Source: Oleidesulfovibrio sp964593925
GTDB taxonomy: Bacteria; Desulfobacterota; Desulfovibrionia; Desulfovibrionales; Desulfovibrionaceae
DNA: 14,726 nucleotides
Direction: 5' to 3'
Assembly: GCA_964593925.1 (NCBI GenBank)
Contig: CAZQKM010000040.1
Location: 1 to 14,726, forward strand
Position numbers and translations under genes: made by a program. The notes below the pieces were generated by a model. It made no database searches, was not told the origin of the DNA, and was given only the letters and a program-made list of their open reading frames with translations. This document shows positions 13,601 through 14,726 of this stretch, piece after piece (position 1 is the stretch's first letter; every line of letters begins with the position of its first letter).

Positions 13601-14726
13601 TTATGGAAAGAACACCTCGCCAATTTTACCGAGGGCGTTGCAGAGTATATCTTCGGGGACGGCGTAGGAGATACGTACACAGCGGTCGTCACCAAAGGCG
13701 GCACCAGGTACCAACGCTACGCCTGCTTCTTCCAGCAGGCGTGTGCATAGCGTGGCAGAGTCGGGAATGGATGCTGTATATAGGCGGTGTACGTCCGGGA
13801 AGAGGTAGAATGCACCATCAGGCCGGGGACAGGGAACATCTTTCCAGTCTGCCATAATATTCAACGCCATGTCACGGCGGTGAGCGTACGTTGCACGCAG
13901 TGTATCCAAACTGGCAAAGGACCCCGTGAGAGCGGCCAGTGCGGCTTTTTGTGCAATGGAGCATACGTTGGATGTGGATTGTCCCTGGATTTTTGTCAGG
14001 GCCTTGATCAGGGTCGGATGGGCTAGGACATAGCCCACGCGCCAACCGGTCATGGAAAATGTTTTGGCAAGGCCGTTTACCACACATACGCTGTCTGGGT
14101 ATCGTTCCCACCAAGGGGCAAGCCCGGCAGGCTTTGCGGGCGCATATACAAGCTGGTCGTATATCTCATCCGAAATGATAAAAAGGCCGCGGCTTATGGC
14201 CCAGCTTGCAATTTCGTTGATCTCTTCACGCGTGTAGCATACCCCTGTGGGGTTGGAGGGCGAGTTGAGCAAAAGCACGCGGGTACGGGGCGTTATGTGG
14301 CGTTCGAGTATGGCAACATCTATTTTAAAACCTTGCTCGGCAGTTGCGGGAGTGGGCACCGGAACTCCACCGGCTAATTGTACCACGGCAGGATACGTTA
14401 CCCAGTACGGTGAGGGGATAAGTACTTCATCACCGGGGTTGAGCAACACTTGGCAAAGATTGTATAGTGCCTGTTTGCCGCCGTTGGTCACAATGGTGTG
14501 CTCGGCAGTGGCTTGTATGCCGTAAAAATGTTTGAAGTATTCTGCCACGGCCTTGCGCAATTCCGGAATGCCGGGCACCGCGGTATAGCGGGTGAAGCTG
14601 GCGTCAATGGCCTGCTTGGCAGCGGTGGCGATGTGCAGTGGAGACGGCATATCAGGCTCTCCCACAGAGAGGCTGATGATTTCGCGTCCTTGTGCTTTCA
14701 ACTCTAGGGCCTTGGCGTTGACAGCC
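13601..14726 (-). CDS. PLP-dependent class I aminotransferase, probably aspartate aminotransferase (5' end outside window)
   Basis: This enzyme would move the amino group between aspartate and 2-oxoglutarate, and possibly also to prephenate or other keto acids. The reading frame stays open to the window edge, adding AVNAKALE before the TTG at 14701. Family members begin about 15-25 residues earlier, so the true start is missing. Motifs numbered from that TTG: SVGEPD (12-17), SPYWVTYP (97-104), NSPSNPTG (146-153), SDEIYDQLVY (177-186) for the PLP ring, and NGLAKTFSMTGWRVGY with the PLP-binding Lys213. PDGAFYLFPD and VRISYA near the C-terminus hold substrate-binding features. These fit subgroup I-gamma (Thermus/Bacillus-type) enzymes. 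Aspartate specificity is inferred, so no symbol is given. pgi follows after 106 bases with no terminator seen, so co-transcription is likely. Confidence 0.9.
   Translation of the reverse strand, partial: AVNAKALELKAQGREIISLSVGEPDMPSPLHIATAAKQAIDASFTRYTAVPGIPELRKAVAEYFKHFYGIQATAEHTIVTNGGKQALYNLCQVLLNPGDEVLIPSPYWVTYPAVVQLAGGVPVPTPATAEQGFKIDVAILERHITPRTRVLLLNSPSNPTGVCYTREEINEIASWAISRGLFIISDEIYDQLVYAPAKPAGLAPWWERYPDSVCVVNGLAKTFSMTGWRVGYVLAHPTLIKALTKIQGQSTSNVCSIAQKAALAALTGSFASLDTLRATYAHRRDMALNIMADWKDVPCPRPDGAFYLFPDVHRLYTASIPDSATLCTRLLEEAGVALVPGAAFGDDRCVRISYAVPEDILCNALGKIGEVFFP

Noticed and set aside
1..14726. tRNA, rRNA, CRISPR array, transposase, integrase, phage or defence-system genes
   Set aside because: I looked in the intergenic stretches and coding frames and saw no signature of any of these. 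Every substantial gene is a housekeeping or two-component gene.

Overview
This 14.7-kb window looks like ordinary core chromosome from a deltaproteobacterium of the Desulfovibrio type. Three things suggest this. The RimO protein closely matches, from memory, Desulfovibrio RimO. The window carries two sensor kinases and an NtrC-type sigma-54 activator. The block aminotransferase - pgi - histidine kinase - sigma-54 response regulator is an order I recall from Desulfovibrio vulgaris (unverified). GC looks moderate, near 50-55% by eye. I see no tRNA or rRNA, no CRISPR array, and no transposase, integrase or phage gene. Nothing here amounts to a clear new system. The unusual points are in the control and junction sequences and in one cysteine-rich kinase.

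Layout. Positions 1-142 are AT-rich non-coding DNA downstream of glmS. glmS (143-1966, minus) makes glucosamine-6-phosphate. Then comes an 845-base stretch with no convincing gene. It holds a candidate glmS promoter, several palindromes and the terminator of the next operon. That operon (minus strand, 5017 to 2812) pairs a soluble PAS-type histidine kinase with rdgB, the house-cleaning purine NTP pyrophosphatase. Divergent from it on the plus strand are rimO (methylthiolation of ribosomal protein S12), rpsA (ribosomal protein S1, six S1 domains) and sppA (membrane signal-peptide peptidase). sppA overlaps the end of rpsA. This is a translation and envelope-housekeeping block.

The right part is again on the minus strand and converges on sppA. 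In transcription order it contains a PLP aminotransferase of the aspartate type (cut by the right window edge), pgi (glucose-6-phosphate isomerase), a membrane histidine kinase, and a sigma-54-dependent response regulator. The kinase start lies three bases past the pgi stop and its ribosome binding site lies inside pgi. The two-component system is therefore probably translated in step with a central-carbon gene. Between the convergent sppA and response-regulator genes are two strong terminators, one per strand. Each lies beyond the other, so the two mRNA tails should overlap.

Start sites were revised where the sequence supports it: rdgB at an ATG behind a clear AAGGAG, rimO at its second in-frame ATG, sppA at the ATG inside rpsA, and the membrane kinase at a TTG. 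No homology search, folding program or promoter scorer was available. Family calls rest on motifs read by eye.
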